Below are positions 1 to 8,479 of a stretch of DNA of 23,275 nucleotides, one piece after another; positions within the stretch are counted from its first letter, which is position 1; each line of letters starts with the position of its first letter. Location: assembly GCA_964639225.1 (NCBI GenBank), contig CAZXCK010000067.1, positions 1 to 23,275 of the forward strand, given 5' to 3'. The notes below the pieces were generated by a model. It ran no database searches, was not told the DNA's origin, and saw nothing but the letters and a program-made list of their open reading frames with translations. The DNA is from CAZXCK01 sp964639225. Lineage in GTDB: Bacteria; Chloroflexota; Anaerolineae; Aggregatilineales; Phototrophicaceae. The position numbers were made by a program, and so were the translations under genes.

Positions 1-1622
1 AATTTCGACCCGGTCATTTCTGCCGATGGGCGCTTTGTTGCCTTTACTCTTTGGATTGATAATCCCGATTCTTATCGGGAGGTCTATGTCTATGACCGGC
101 AGATGGGCACCCATGAACTGGTGTCTGTCGGCAGCGGCGGCCAGCAGGCTGATCCACAGCTCAGCTACATGCCGTCAATCTCGGCGGATGGGCGTTACGT
201 CGCGTTCTGGTCATCTGCCAGCAATCTGGTGCTCGGCGACACCAATGGCATAGGCGATATCTTCGTCCGTGACCTGCACACCGGCACCACTGAGCGCGTG
301 TCGGTCAGCAGCACTGGCGAGCAGGCTAATGACGGTCATTACTATCCATCGATCTCAGCCGATGGGCGTTTTGTGGCCTTCAGCTCTCATGCCAGCAATC
401 TGGTGCCGGGCGATACCAATGACCAGCTTGACGGCTTCATCCACGATCGCCACACCGGCGTCACCGAGCGCGTGTCGGTCAGCAGCAGCGGCCAGCAGGC
501 CGACGGCTGGAGCGGCTGGGCGTCGGTATCGCCCGATGGCCGCTATGTCGGCTTCTGGTCCAATGCCGCCAGTCTGGGAAGCGTTGACGGTGAGCTGGAC
601 CTGTACATCCGCGACCGGCTGGCGGGCACAACAACGCGTGTCCCGGTCGGCGGCAACAATGATCTGTTCCATCTGGGCAACCTGCCAGTATTCGGGGCAG
701 ATAACCGGCTGGTCGCCTTTGTGGCACCCGGCTCTGACCTCGCGCCGGGCGGGACGGGCGATACGTACGATGTGTTTGTCCACGACCGTTATACAGGCAT
801 CACGCGCTTCATCGCCCATGTCGGCCATTGGGATGTATCAGAGAGACCTGTGGCGATCACAGCGGACGGCAGTCAGATTGTGTACTGGGGCTGGACAGAC
901 GAGTTGATGGCGGACAATGTAACCTATATCCCCGAGGTGTATGTGTGGAGCTGTGGCGACGACGGTTTCGCCGCCCCGCCACCACAACATTCGGGGGCCA
1001 TCAGTATCCCGACAATCACACCGACGCCACTCGCTTCGCCGACAGCTACCGCATCAGCGACCCCGTTCACCACGGTGACAGCGACTGCGACCATAACGCC
1101 ACCGACCGCCATGACGGCGCCACCGACACCAACGCCGGCAGCAACCGAAGCCGTCCCCACCGACGAGCCGAGTCCAGTCCCACCGACTGAGACGTTGATT
1201 GCGCCGACAGCTACACTCACCGAGGTAACGACCGAAACGCCGGTCCCACCGACTGAAACGCCAGTTCCGCCGACAGAAACGCCGGTCCCGCCGACGCATA
1301 CACCGGTCCCGCCGACGCATACACCGGTCCTGCCGACNNNNNNNNNNNNNNNNNNNNNNNNNNNNNNNNNNNNNNNNNNNNNNNNNNNNNNNNNNNNNNN
1401 NNNNNNNNNNNNNNNNNNNNNNNNNNNNNNNNNNNNNCGGTCCCGCCGACGCATACACCGGTCCCGCCGACGCATACACCGGTCCTGCCGACGTATACGC
1501 CAGTCCCGCCAACGCATACGCCAGTCCCGCCGACGTATACGCCGGTGCCACCCACCGACACACCTGCCGCCGAGCCACCTGCCGAGGAAGTCCCTACCGA
1601 ACCGGCTGGTGTCGGCGGCTAG
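1..1622 (+). CDS. Secreted PD40/TolB-like beta-propeller protein, 5'-truncated, interrupted by an assembly gap
   Basis: The gene is open from base 1, so the N-terminus and any signal peptide lie outside the window. The reading frame starting at base 1 gives repeated blades of about 60 residues with the signature S-I-S-A-D-G-R-Y/F-V-A-F, then S-N-L-V-x-G-D-T-N, then a D-x-F-V-x-D-R/L-x-T-G-x-T-x-R-V-S-V strand. These are typical of WD40-like PD40/TolB beta-propellers. The last third is a Thr/Pro-rich low-complexity tail ending in T-P-V-P-P-T-E/H heptads, a linker style common in Chloroflexota surface proteins. A run of 100 N (1338-1437) sits inside the heptads. Downstream of it the same heptads resume in a different frame (codons starting at 1440), ending ...EPAGVGG and TAG at 1620-1622. 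The frame change reflects unknown gap length, not a frameshift. It is probably an extracellular protein; ligand unknown. Confidence 0.8.
1237..1559 (+). repeat. 21-bp tandem repeat encoding T-P-V-P-P-T-(E/H/Y) heptads
   Basis: Five units lie before the N-run (starting at 1237, 1258, 1279, 1300 and 1321, the last cut by the gap). One partial and five further units follow it (from 1438, then 1455, 1476, 1497, 1518 and 1539). Units differ mostly at third codon positions. The array encodes the C-terminal Pro/Thr spacer of the propeller protein. The true copy number is unknown because the gap lies within it. Confidence 0.9.
1338..1437. other. Assembly gap (100 N, conventional unknown length)
   Basis: Exactly 100 N bases lie inside a near-identical 21-bp tandem array. 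This is the usual scaffolding placeholder where short reads could not resolve a repeat. Translations running across it are not meaningful. Confidence 0.98.
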
Positions 1623-2145
1623 GGATGCCCGGATCTTTCAGGCGATAGGTGCGGCGCATCGACGGCAGCAGCGGCAGGCCGACCAGCAGCGCGGCCAGTG
1701 CGTACAGGATAACCTGAATCACAGCGACGGCGGGCAGGGTGAACACCTGCACCGTCAGCCACACCAGCAGCGCCAGTCCCAGCGCCACCGAGGCGGTCCA
1801 GGCCCAGTGCTGGCCGGTCGGGGTGGACAGTCGCTTCAGCAGCGGCCACTGCGGACGCCGCCACAATCCCCACAGGGTGATGAAACTGCCGCAGCCCCAG
1901 ACGAAAATCAGCACCAGGCCGGGGATAATGAAACTGTCGAACGGGGTGCGCTCCAGGTCGCTGACCGGCATGCCCATCGGCGCGCCGCGTGGGTCGGTCA
2001 GCATCAGCACCCCGCCGATCAATCCGTTAATGCCGAGGAACACAAGACAGGCCGATAAAGCCAGCAGGGCACGTGAAGGTCGGGTGTTCAATTCGGTTCG
2101 CTTTCGTTGTGTGATGCGTGGCACACAGTCCACGCCTGATTTCAT
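1594..2145 (-). CDS. Hypothetical integral membrane protein, four predicted TM segments
   Basis: This 183-residue protein is not recognised as a named family. Hydrophobic stretches fit four membrane helices: residues about 27-47 (LLALSACLVFLGINGLIGGV), 71-92 (IIPGLVLIFVWGCG...), 114-134 (WTASVALGLALLVWLTV) and 137-158 (LPAVAVIQVILYALAALLVG). A basic tail follows (RRTYRLKDPG). No catalytic motif is visible. The ATG at 2145 has no clear Shine-Dalgarno sequence, and a TATAAT hexamer overlaps it (2144-2149, minus), so translation may begin at a later codon before the first helix. Its 3' end overlaps the convergent propeller gene by 29 bp. Confidence 0.6.
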   Translation of the reverse strand: MKSGVDCVPRITQRKRTELNTRPSRALLALSACLVFLGINGLIGGVLMLTDPRGAPMGMPVSDLERTPFDSFIIPGLVLIFVWGCGSFITLWGLWRRPQWPLLKRLSTPTGQHWAWTASVALGLALLVWLTVQVFTLPAVAVIQVILYALAALLVGLPLLPSMRRTYRLKDPGIPSRRHQPVR

Positions 2146-2309
2146 TATACGACCGAAAATCCAACCGGCGCGGCTGCTGGATGAGCGATATATCTATGAC
2201 CAAAACGGACAGCCGGCATTCTAAGCAGGCGCGAATCGGTTTACAATGCGCGCTGATTTTATTGGTGCAGCCGTCCAGCGGTCCGCTGATGAGAGGCGCA
2301 GGCCATCAT

Positions 2310-3605
2310 ATGTTCGCCAAACGGAATATTGACCTCACGATTGTGATTGCGTTCCTGGGATTTATCGCCCTGGGCATCCCCGGCGGTCTGCTGGGGCTGG
2401 CCTGGCCGTCGATCCGGGATTTGTTCGGGCTGTCAGCGTCGGCGATTGGCGCGCTGCTGCTGGCGGACACGCTCGGCTTTATGGTGACCAGTTTCGCCAG
2501 CGGCCTGCTGATGACTCGTTTCGGCGCCGGGGCCGCGCTGCTGGCTGGTTCGACGCTGCGCGGGGTGGCGCTGCTTTTCATCCTGGTAGCGCCCAGTTGG
2601 CCCGCGCTGATTCTGGCGGCTTTCGGCATGGGCATCGGCAGCGGTGTCATCGACGCCGGGCTGAATACTTACGTCTCCGGCTATCGCAGCACGCGCCTGC
2701 TCAACTGGCTGCACGGCTGTTTTGGCCTGGGCGCGACTGTCGGCCCGCTGATTCTGACGGCGCTGTTCGCGGCTGGCTTCGTGTGGCGCTGGGGCTATGT
2801 GATGGCTGGCGTGATGCAGTTGTTCGTCGCGCTGCTGCTGCTGCTCACCCTGAAACGCTGGCGTATGCACAGCAGCGATGACGGCAGCGGCCAGCCGGTG
2901 CGCGCCGCCACCCCCACACAGACGCTGCGCCTGCCGCTGGTGTGGCTGGGGATCGTGACGTTTATGGTGTATGCCGGGCTGGAAGTGGCTGCTGGCCAGT
3001 GGTCGTTCAGCATGTTCACCGAGGGGCGCGCCATCCCGGTGACGACGGCGGGCGTGTGGGTCAGCCTGTACTGGGGCAGCTTCACGGTGGGGCGTTTCTT
3101 CTTCGGCGCGCTGGGTGACCGGCTGGGCGTGACCGGCCTGATGCGCACCATGCTGGTACTCGCCAGCCTGGGCGCGGCGATTTTGTGGGCAGCGCCGCTG
3201 CCGTTGTTTAACTTCGTCGGCCTGATGGTGATTGGCTTCGCGCTGGCTCCGGTTTTCCCGCTGCTGATCGCCGTGACGCCGCAGGTGGTGGGTGCCCGGC
3301 ACACGGCCAACGCTATCGGCTTTCAGGTGGGGGCGGCCAGCCTGGGCATCGCCATCATCCCCTGGATGGCGGGCGTGCTGGTGGAGCAGGGCGGCGTAGA
3401 GAGTATATCGCTGGCGCTCGGCAACCTGGATGCCTTCAGCGCCCTGGACGCGCCCGTACCCGACAACCGCATGAACGCCATCGCGCCGTTTTTGCTGGCG
3501 CTGGGCGTGGTGATAATCGGCCTGTACGAAGCTCTGCTGTGGATGGCGCGGCGGCGCGAGGCACAGCCAGCGGCAGTCGCGCAGGCGGCGTCCGGCTCTG
3601 ATTGA
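2310..3605 (+). CDS. Major facilitator superfamily (MFS) transporter
   Basis: A 431-residue polytopic membrane protein, the usual length for a 12-TM MFS permease. It begins with a TM helix followed by G-L-L-G-L-A-W-P-S-I-R-D-L-F-G-L. The seventh-eighth helix loop holds V-G-R-F-F-F-G-A-L-G-D-R-L-G, matching the MFS motif-A pattern G-R-x-x-x-G-x-L-x-D-R-x-G. A long hydrophilic loop (K-R-W-R-M-H-S-S-D-D...) splits the two six-helix halves. Overall it resembles fucose-permease/FGHS-like MFS members, but the substrate cannot be told. The open frame extends upstream to 2118. ATG 2310 is preferred because hydrophobic sequence starts directly after it and a GCAGG lies 7 nt upstream; ATG 2289 is an alternative. 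It is monocistronic: the next gene is convergent. Confidence 0.85.
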   Translation: MFAKRNIDLTIVIAFLGFIALGIPGGLLGLAWPSIRDLFGLSASAIGALLLADTLGFMVTSFASGLLMTRFGAGAALLAGSTLRGVALLFILVAPSWPALILAAFGMGIGSGVIDAGLNTYVSGYRSTRLLNWLHGCFGLGATVGPLILTALFAAGFVWRWGYVMAGVMQLFVALLLLLTLKRWRMHSSDDGSGQPVRAATPTQTLRLPLVWLGIVTFMVYAGLEVAAGQWSFSMFTEGRAIPVTTAGVWVSLYWGSFTVGRFFFGALGDRLGVTGLMRTMLVLASLGAAILWAAPLPLFNFVGLMVIGFALAPVFPLLIAVTPQVVGARHTANAIGFQVGAASLGIAIIPWMAGVLVEQGGVESISLALGNLDAFSALDAPVPDNRMNAIAPFLLALGVVIIGLYEALLWMARRREAQPAAVAQAASGSD

Positions 3606-3626
3606 GCACCGCCTGCGCCATATTGT

Positions 3627-4643
3627 CTACGGAATGTAGCGCCGATCCTCATCGACGAACGGGCGAATCCAGCGGTTAGCGCGGGCGCCCTCGGCCAGCC
3701 AGCCCTCGACTGGCGTGCTGGCCAGCACGCGCACACGCCAGTAATTCATGCCGTTGACGCACTCCGGCCCGCCGATGATCTCCAGCGGGACGCCCTCTAC
3801 CAGCGTGTACAGCACGTCGGAATCGGGTCCGGGCGCTGTGCGCAGATTCTTGGGTGTGCGGTCGCGGTAGCCGACGCGCGCCAACTGGCCGATCTCCAGG
3901 GCCAGCGGCGGGTAACAGATTTCGCTGGCGGGCGTCAGTGTGATGTCGATGAAGTACTGGTTCGGAATGGCGCGGCTGCCCTCGACCATCCAGCCTTCAT
4001 AGGTGAAATTGGCGACGGTGACGCGCACGCGCCGCCAGTTATAGCTATCGGCGCACACCACCTGTGAATCGAGCACGGTGGCCACCGAATCGGCAGGCGC
4101 GACGGTCAGCACCAGCCCGGTCAGGCTGGGCTGCTGGCGCACGCGGACGCCGGTCACCAGCTCGATCTGCTCGCCAGCCGGCAGATTGAGGGGCGTCGGG
4201 CAGGTCGGCTCTGGCGTGCCGCTGTCCGCGCCCAGGATGTACAGCATAGTTGTGCTGCGCTCGGCCACCCATCCCCGCACGCGGCTGCCATCCAGCAGCC
4301 ACCACACGTAACCATCGGTACAAACCGGCCCATCTATAACCGTAAACAGGCGGAAGTCATCAAAATTCGCCAGCCAGGGCGCGGACGGCGACGGCGCGCT
4401 GCGGATGTTGACTCCAGCGCGCAGGGTCACCGTCTGGCCGGGACGCAGCGGCAGCGGATTGGCGCAGCCGGGCGCGGCGGATGTCGGCGCGGGCGACAGC
4501 ACCGGCGTCGGTGTAGGTGCCTCGCTGAAAGGGTCGGTTGTGGGTGGCGGCTCCTGAGCCTGCGACGATGGACTGGCGGCCAGCGCGATCAGCAGCAGCA
4601 GCGCGCCAGCGGTGACAATCGAGAAAACTGTTTTCCAGCGCAT
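3627..4643 (-). CDS. Secreted protein with three SH3b-like repeats
   Basis: A signal peptide spans about residues 1-29 (basic MRWK, hydrophobic core, cleavage near S-Q-A/Q). A Pro/Thr linker (residues 30-58) and three repeats follow. Each repeat opens with C-x-x-P-L-x-L-x-x-G-Q/E (Cys 60, 148, 243), has an N-I-R-S-A-P / V-R-Q-Q-P / L-R-T-A-P strand typical of bacterial SH3 (SH3_3) domains, and carries a second Cys about 48-52 residues later (C108, C197, C295) next to a W-W or Y-W-R-V core and a G-W-V/M/L-A/V-E motif. The paired cysteines probably form one disulfide per repeat outside the membrane. AAGGAG lies 7 nt before the ATG. Such domains often bind cell-surface polymers; the ligand here is unknown. 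Convergent with the MFS gene (21 bp apart). Confidence 0.82.
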   Translation of the reverse strand: MRWKTVFSIVTAGALLLLIALAASPSSQAQEPPPTTDPFSEAPTPTPVLSPAPTSAAPGCANPLPLRPGQTVTLRAGVNIRSAPSPSAPWLANFDDFRLFTVIDGPVCTDGYVWWLLDGSRVRGWVAERSTTMLYILGADSGTPEPTCPTPLNLPAGEQIELVTGVRVRQQPSLTGLVLTVAPADSVATVLDSQVVCADSYNWRRVRVTVANFTYEGWMVEGSRAIPNQYFIDITLTPASEICYPPLALEIGQLARVGYRDRTPKNLRTAPGPDSDVLYTLVEGVPLEIIGGPECVNGMNYWRVRVLASTPVEGWLAEGARANRWIRPFVDEDRRYIP

Positions 4644-4811
4644 GGTAGACGCTCCTTATTTCGCATATAAGCATAGCACAGGCTGGCGTGACGTGCGCGT
4701 TGAGCGCCAAACGCAAAATTTGTGTAAACCCTGCCGCCGATACACGCCGGACGCGGTCGATTGCAGGTACAATGAAAGAAGAACCGACTCAAACTTACAG
4801 GGCGGGTGACT

Positions 4812-5489
4812 ATGAGCGAAACTATCCTGATTGTTGACGACGAACAGCGCATCATCGACCTGGCCCAGATGTACCTGGAACAGGAAGGCTACGCCGTCAG
4901 CAGCGCCACCGATGGCGCTGAAGCCTACCAGCAGATTATCGACGATCCGCCGGGGCTGATCGTGCTCGACCTGATGCTGCCCGGCATGGATGGCCTGGAA
5001 ATCTGCCGGCGGGTGCGCACACAGTCCGATGTGCCGATCATCATGCTGACAGCGCGCAGCGACGACATTGACAAAATCGTGGGGCTGGAACTGGGCGCCG
5101 ACGATTACCTGACCAAGCCGTTTAACCCGCGCGAACTGGTGGCGCGCGTCAAGGCGATACTGCGGCGCGGTGGCGGTGAGCGGCGCGAGTCCGGTGACGC
5201 CATCACCATCGACAACCTGACTATCGAACCGGCGCGGCGTCAGGCACGCATTGATGACAGGCCAGTGACGCTGCGCATGAAGGAGTTTGATCTGCTGCTG
5301 ACGCTGGCTCGTAACCAGGGCATGGTCTTCAGCCGGGAGAAGCTGCTGGAAATCGTGTGGGGCTATGACTTCGCCGGAGAGACGCGCACTGTCGATGTGC
5401 ATATCGCGCACCTGCGGCACAAGCTGCAAGGCATGCAGCCCACCATCGAAACCGTATGGGGTGTAGGATACAAGCTCGAACCCGCATGA
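4812..5489 (+). CDS. OmpR/PhoB-family DNA-binding response regulator
   Basis: A 225-residue two-domain transcription factor. The receiver domain (about 1-120) has acidic D9/D10, phosphoacceptor D53 in L-D-L-M-L-P-G-M-D-G, T80 and K102 (L-T-K-P-F). The winged-helix domain (about 130-225) contains R-M-K-E-F-D-L-L and ends with the canonical ...V-D-V-H-I-A-H-L-R-x-K-L...W-G-V-G-Y-K-L. A GTG at 4806 is possible, but ATG 4812 has an AGGG 9 nt upstream and gives the usual M-S-E-T-I-L-I-V-D-D start. Its TGA overlaps the kinase ATG (ATGA at 5486-5489), so the pair is translationally coupled. The regulated genes are not identifiable from the sequence. Confidence 0.93.
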   Translation: MSETILIVDDEQRIIDLAQMYLEQEGYAVSSATDGAEAYQQIIDDPPGLIVLDLMLPGMDGLEICRRVRTQSDVPIIMLTARSDDIDKIVGLELGADDYLTKPFNPRELVARVKAILRRGGGERRESGDAITIDNLTIEPARRQARIDDRPVTLRMKEFDLLLTLARNQGMVFSREKLLEIVWGYDFAGETRTVDVHIAHLRHKLQGMQPTIETVWGVGYKLEPA

Positions 5490-6961
5490 CCACTTTACGC
5501 AATCGCCTGCTGGCCTCGTATTTACTGCTGCTGGTGGTGTCGCTGGGCGCTATCATTGTGGCCTTCCTGGCGGCGACCAGTACCCAACCCGCGCCGCCCC
5601 AGCCGACCTACCAGCGCCTGATCGCTATCGCCGAAGGGCTGAACCTAAACTCATTGGTGCAGGAATTCGGGCCGCTGCGGCAGGGGATGCGGCGGGAGAC
5701 CACACTGGCGCAGATTCTGGACGATTTCGCTGCCGCGCGCGAGGTGCGTGTACTGGGCGTGGACCTCAGCGACCAGATTGTGTTCTATGACAGCAGCGGC
5801 AATCTGCCGCTGGGCAGCGCGGTGCGTATCAACGCCGACAGTTACCGGATGACTCGCCCCAGTATGACGCTGCTGCCGGGCAACGATCTGGTGTTTGGCA
5901 GTCTGTACACCACCAGTGACGAATGGCTGTTCGCCGGTGTGACAACGCACATGCGTATGAATAATCAGTCGCTGGCGCTGATTGTCGCCGAGGAACGGCC
6001 CACGCAGTCGTTGACGCGCGTCCTGGCTGACCTGGGTTCGGCGCTGGCGCGACCACTGCTGCAGGCGGCGGGGATTGGTATGCTGGTGGCGGTCGTGCTG
6101 GCGGCAGTCATCAGCCGGACAATCGCCCGTCCGCTGCAGGCCGCCAGCAACGCGGCGACCGCCGTCGCGCATGGTGACCTCAACCAGTATGTGCCGGAGA
6201 CCGGCCCGACTGAGGTCAAAGCCGTCGCTCAGGCTTTTAACCGGATGAGCGCGCGCGTGCGCGCTACGCAGCAGGCCCAGCGTGACTTTATGGCCAACAT
6301 CTCGCACGACCTGAAAACGCCGCTGACGTCGATACAGGGCTATTCACAGGCCATCATGGACGGCGCGGCGCGCGATCCAAAGCAGGCGGCGGCCATCATC
6401 CATGACGAAGCCGAGCGCGTCAATCGCATGGTGATCGAACTCACTGACCTGACGCGCATGCAGGCCGGTCAGTTCCGGCTGGAACGTGTGCCGGTGCATC
6501 TGGAGCAGATCGTCACCACCGTGAGCAGTAAGCTGGCGGTCGTCGCCGAACAGCAGGGCGTCAGGCTTAACGTCGATGTAAGGCCGCTGCCGGTCATCAA
6601 CGCCGATGGCGACCGGCTGGTGCAGGTGCTGAACAACCTCATCAGCAACGCCATCAAGTTTACGCCGGCGGGCGGGCAGGTATGGGTGGAAGCCGAACCC
6701 GCGCCGGATGGTGTCATCGTCCGGGTGCGTGATACCGGCACAGGCATCCCGGAGAGCGAGATCCCGCGCATCTTTGAGCGCTTCTACCAGGTGGATAAGA
6801 CTCGCGGACCCACGCGCGGCATGGGTCTGGGGCTGGCGATTGTCAACGAGATTGTGCGGGCGCATGGCGGGCGTGTCGACGTGGAGAGCCGCGAGGGGCG
6901 CGGGGCGAGCTTCACGGTGTGGCTGCCGATAGGGACTGCTGGCGCGGTCAGCCTGCGTTGA
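5486..6961 (+). CDS. HAMP-domain sensor histidine kinase, partner of the upstream response regulator
   Basis: A 491-residue membrane kinase. TM1 spans about residues 8-30 and TM2 about 190-213, flanking an extracytoplasmic sensor region of about 160 residues without a recognisable domain. A HAMP segment follows (S-R-T-I-A-R-P-L-Q-A-A... to about 265). The H-box S-H-D-L-K-T-P-L-T-S has the phosphorylated His at 274. The N-box L-N-N-L-I-S-N-A-I-K-F-T-P, G1 D-T-G-T-G-I-P, F-box E-R-F-Y-Q and G2 G-M-G-L-G-L-A-I are all present, so it should be catalytically complete. The start at 5486 is set by the ATGA overlap with the regulator; the frame upstream of it lies inside the regulator. The C-terminus overlaps the convergent TVP38-like gene by 14 bp. 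Confidence 0.92.
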   Translation: MTTLRNRLLASYLLLLVVSLGAIIVAFLAATSTQPAPPQPTYQRLIAIAEGLNLNSLVQEFGPLRQGMRRETTLAQILDDFAAAREVRVLGVDLSDQIVFYDSSGNLPLGSAVRINADSYRMTRPSMTLLPGNDLVFGSLYTTSDEWLFAGVTTHMRMNNQSLALIVAEERPTQSLTRVLADLGSALARPLLQAAGIGMLVAVVLAAVISRTIARPLQAASNAATAVAHGDLNQYVPETGPTEVKAVAQAFNRMSARVRATQQAQRDFMANISHDLKTPLTSIQGYSQAIMDGAARDPKQAAAIIHDEAERVNRMVIELTDLTRMQAGQFRLERVPVHLEQIVTTVSSKLAVVAEQQGVRLNVDVRPLPVINADGDRLVQVLNNLISNAIKFTPAGGQVWVEAEPAPDGVIVRVRDTGTGIPESEIPRIFERFYQVDKTRGPTRGMGLGLAIVNEIVRAHGGRVDVESREGRGASFTVWLPIGTAGAVSLR

Positions 6962-7685
6962 CGCGACGGCGCAGATAGCGCGAGACGGCGAAGCTCAGTA
7001 CGAGCACCACCAGCGACGACACGAGCAGTTCGCTGCTGACGCTGACATCGCCCGCCTCAGAGATATCTTCCAGGGCGGCGCCCAGCGCGCAGAAGGCGTA
7101 AATCCAGGTGATATTGCCGACGGTGGTCGCGGCCAGGAACAGCGGCAGCGGAATCCTGAGGTTGCCAGCGGCGAAGCTGCCGACGTCATAGGGGCCGAAC
7201 ATGCGCAGCGTCACCAGCGCCTCGAAGGCGTTGCGCTGCAAAAACCGCGCCAGATTGCGCGCGATGCCAATCATGCTGAAGCGACTGCGCTGCGGCCCTT
7301 CGCTGTCCAGGTCAACCGGGAACAGCCGCCCGAAGTAGTACGGCAGCACTGCCGAGGCGGTCGCAGTGACCATGCACAGGGCGAAACCCAGCCACACGCC
7401 ATAAACATAGCCGCCGATGGCCACAAACACCATAATCGGCACCAGCGTAAAGGGGCGCAGCAGCACCACCACCAGGAAGAAAACCAGCGGACCGAACCAG
7501 TTGTCGGTCATGAAGGATTCCAGCTCACGGCCCATCTGTGACAGGGTGAGGTCGTTGCGATCCATAAAGACGTACAGCAGGCCGATGACACCCACCCAGA
7601 ACAGCACAGCGATGATCTGCAGCGCATGCTCACGGAGCCAGGCGGTCAGGCGATTTTCTTCTGATTGGGCGACAAGTGGTTGCAC
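6948..7685 (-). CDS. TVP38/TMEM64 (DedA/VTT superfamily) membrane protein
   Basis: A 245-residue polytopic protein. It has an N-terminal TM helix (about 21-40), then a VTT/SNARE-associated-like core: R-P-F-T-L-V-P-I-M-V-F before G-G-Y-V-Y-G-V-W-L-G, a Y-Y-F-G-R-L-F motif, an amphipathic segment with L-R-M-F-G-P-Y-D, and a later G-N-I-T-W-I-Y helix. A C-terminal TM helix and a basic R-R-R tail follow. VTT proteins are associated with lipid scrambling or transport across membranes. The start is GTG at 7683-7685, with AAGGG 7 nt upstream inside the end of the preceding gene. It lies 3 nt after the phosphatidyltransferase stop, so the two are probably one operon. Confidence 0.78.
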   Translation of the reverse strand: MQPLVAQSEENRLTAWLREHALQIIAVLFWVGVIGLLYVFMDRNDLTLSQMGRELESFMTDNWFGPLVFFLVVVLLRPFTLVPIMVFVAIGGYVYGVWLGFALCMVTATASAVLPYYFGRLFPVDLDSEGPQRSRFSMIGIARNLARFLQRNAFEALVTLRMFGPYDVGSFAAGNLRIPLPLFLAATTVGNITWIYAFCALGAALEDISEAGDVSVSSELLVSSLVVLVLSFAVSRYLRRRVNAG

Positions 7686-7688
7686 GGG

Positions 7689-8318
7689 CTAACCCTTATC
7701 TCGTGGGCTGTCGATGGCGCGCAGTCGAGGCAGCGCCCACAGCAGGCGCTGAATGACCGTCACGGCTACCAGAACAGCCATCACGCTAAACAACAGGACC
7801 AAATGCGCCGGAAAGACGAAAAACAGGGCGAAGAACACAACCGTCTCGGCACCTTCGATGAGTCCGGTAGGCATCACCACACTGGTTTGCGTAGCGCCGG
7901 TCGCCCGGCTGCGTTCCAGCAGTGCCGCCAGATACATCCACGACGCGGCGTTGATGTAGAACGCGCTCAACAGCACCGCCAGAGCCACCAGCACGTCTTC
8001 AGACGAACGGCCCAGGGCCAGCATCAGCGGCACAAAAGCATACACCAGGAAATCGGTCAGGATGTCGATATAGCCGCCGCTGGCGCTCTGCTGGCCGGTG
8101 ACGCGCGCCAGGGCGCCATCCAGGCCGTCCAGCGTACGATTCGCCAGCCACAGTGCCAGGCCCACAGCATAAGCGCCCTGAAACCCGGCCAGGCCAGCCG
8201 CCAGACCGACCACACCGCCGATCAGTGTGATGGTGGTCGGATGCACGCGGGTGCCTATGCGCCGGGCTGCCGGCAGCAGTGCGCGGTCTTTGAACTGGCG
8301 CAGTTGTTCGTCGAACAT
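7689..8318 (-). CDS. CDP-alcohol phosphatidyltransferase family enzyme
   Basis: A 209-residue integral membrane enzyme that would transfer a phosphatidyl group from a CDP-alcohol such as CDP-diacylglycerol to an alcohol acceptor. The full family signature D-x2-D-G-x2-A-R-x8-G-x3-D-x3-D is present without deviation: L-D-G-L-D-G-A-L-A-R, eight residues, G-G-Y-I-D-I-L-T-D. These aspartates bind the divalent metals. An N-terminal H-P-T-T-I-T-L motif and about six hydrophobic segments fit the family. The acceptor (glycerol phosphate, serine, inositol phosphate or other) cannot be assigned. It is the first gene of a two-gene minus-strand unit with the VTT protein. GGTGA lies just before the ATG. 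Confidence 0.88.
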   Translation of the reverse strand: MFDEQLRQFKDRALLPAARRIGTRVHPTTITLIGGVVGLAAGLAGFQGAYAVGLALWLANRTLDGLDGALARVTGQQSASGGYIDILTDFLVYAFVPLMLALGRSSEDVLVALAVLLSAFYINAASWMYLAALLERSRATGATQTSVVMPTGLIEGAETVVFFALFFVFPAHLVLLFSVMAVLVAVTVIQRLLWALPRLRAIDSPRDKG

Positions 8319-8405
8319 CAGGTCACCACAAACGCATCGTCGAGTTGCAGGAATGGTTCTATTCTAATGGCATTCTGCGACCTGCAAACCGGTGATTGCC
8401 CCAAC

Positions 8406-8443
8406 GCTGGCCGTGTATCGCGCCCAGGCGATACACGGCCAGC
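8406..8443. terminator. Perfect 16-bp inverted repeat in the 8319-8479 spacer, possible terminator hairpin
   Basis: The arms GCTGGCCGTGTATCGC (8406-8421) and GCGATACACGGCCAGC (8428-8443) are exact reverse complements around a 6-nt loop. It lies between two minus-strand genes, after the gene ending at 8480, so it may end that transcript or insulate the phosphatidyltransferase gene. Neither side has a T-tract, so intrinsic termination is uncertain. Confidence 0.5.
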
Positions 8444-8479
8444 GGCTGATTGCGGAATCCGTATGGATGGGCGCCGTGT

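Noticed and set aside
1237..1559. Tandem repeats as a CRISPR array
   Set aside because: Units are contiguous 21-bp coding repeats with no spacers, and no cas genes are present.
1438..2058. Continuation of the propeller frame after the N gap (Arg/Gln-rich tail to 2058)
   Set aside because: The gap length is arbitrary; the heptad repeat resumes in another frame and ends at 1622. The extra tail is antisense to the membrane protein gene.
4644..4811. Promoter for the response regulator based on TACAAT near 4768
   Set aside because: No acceptable -35 lies at 16-18 bp, so it was not listed as a feature.
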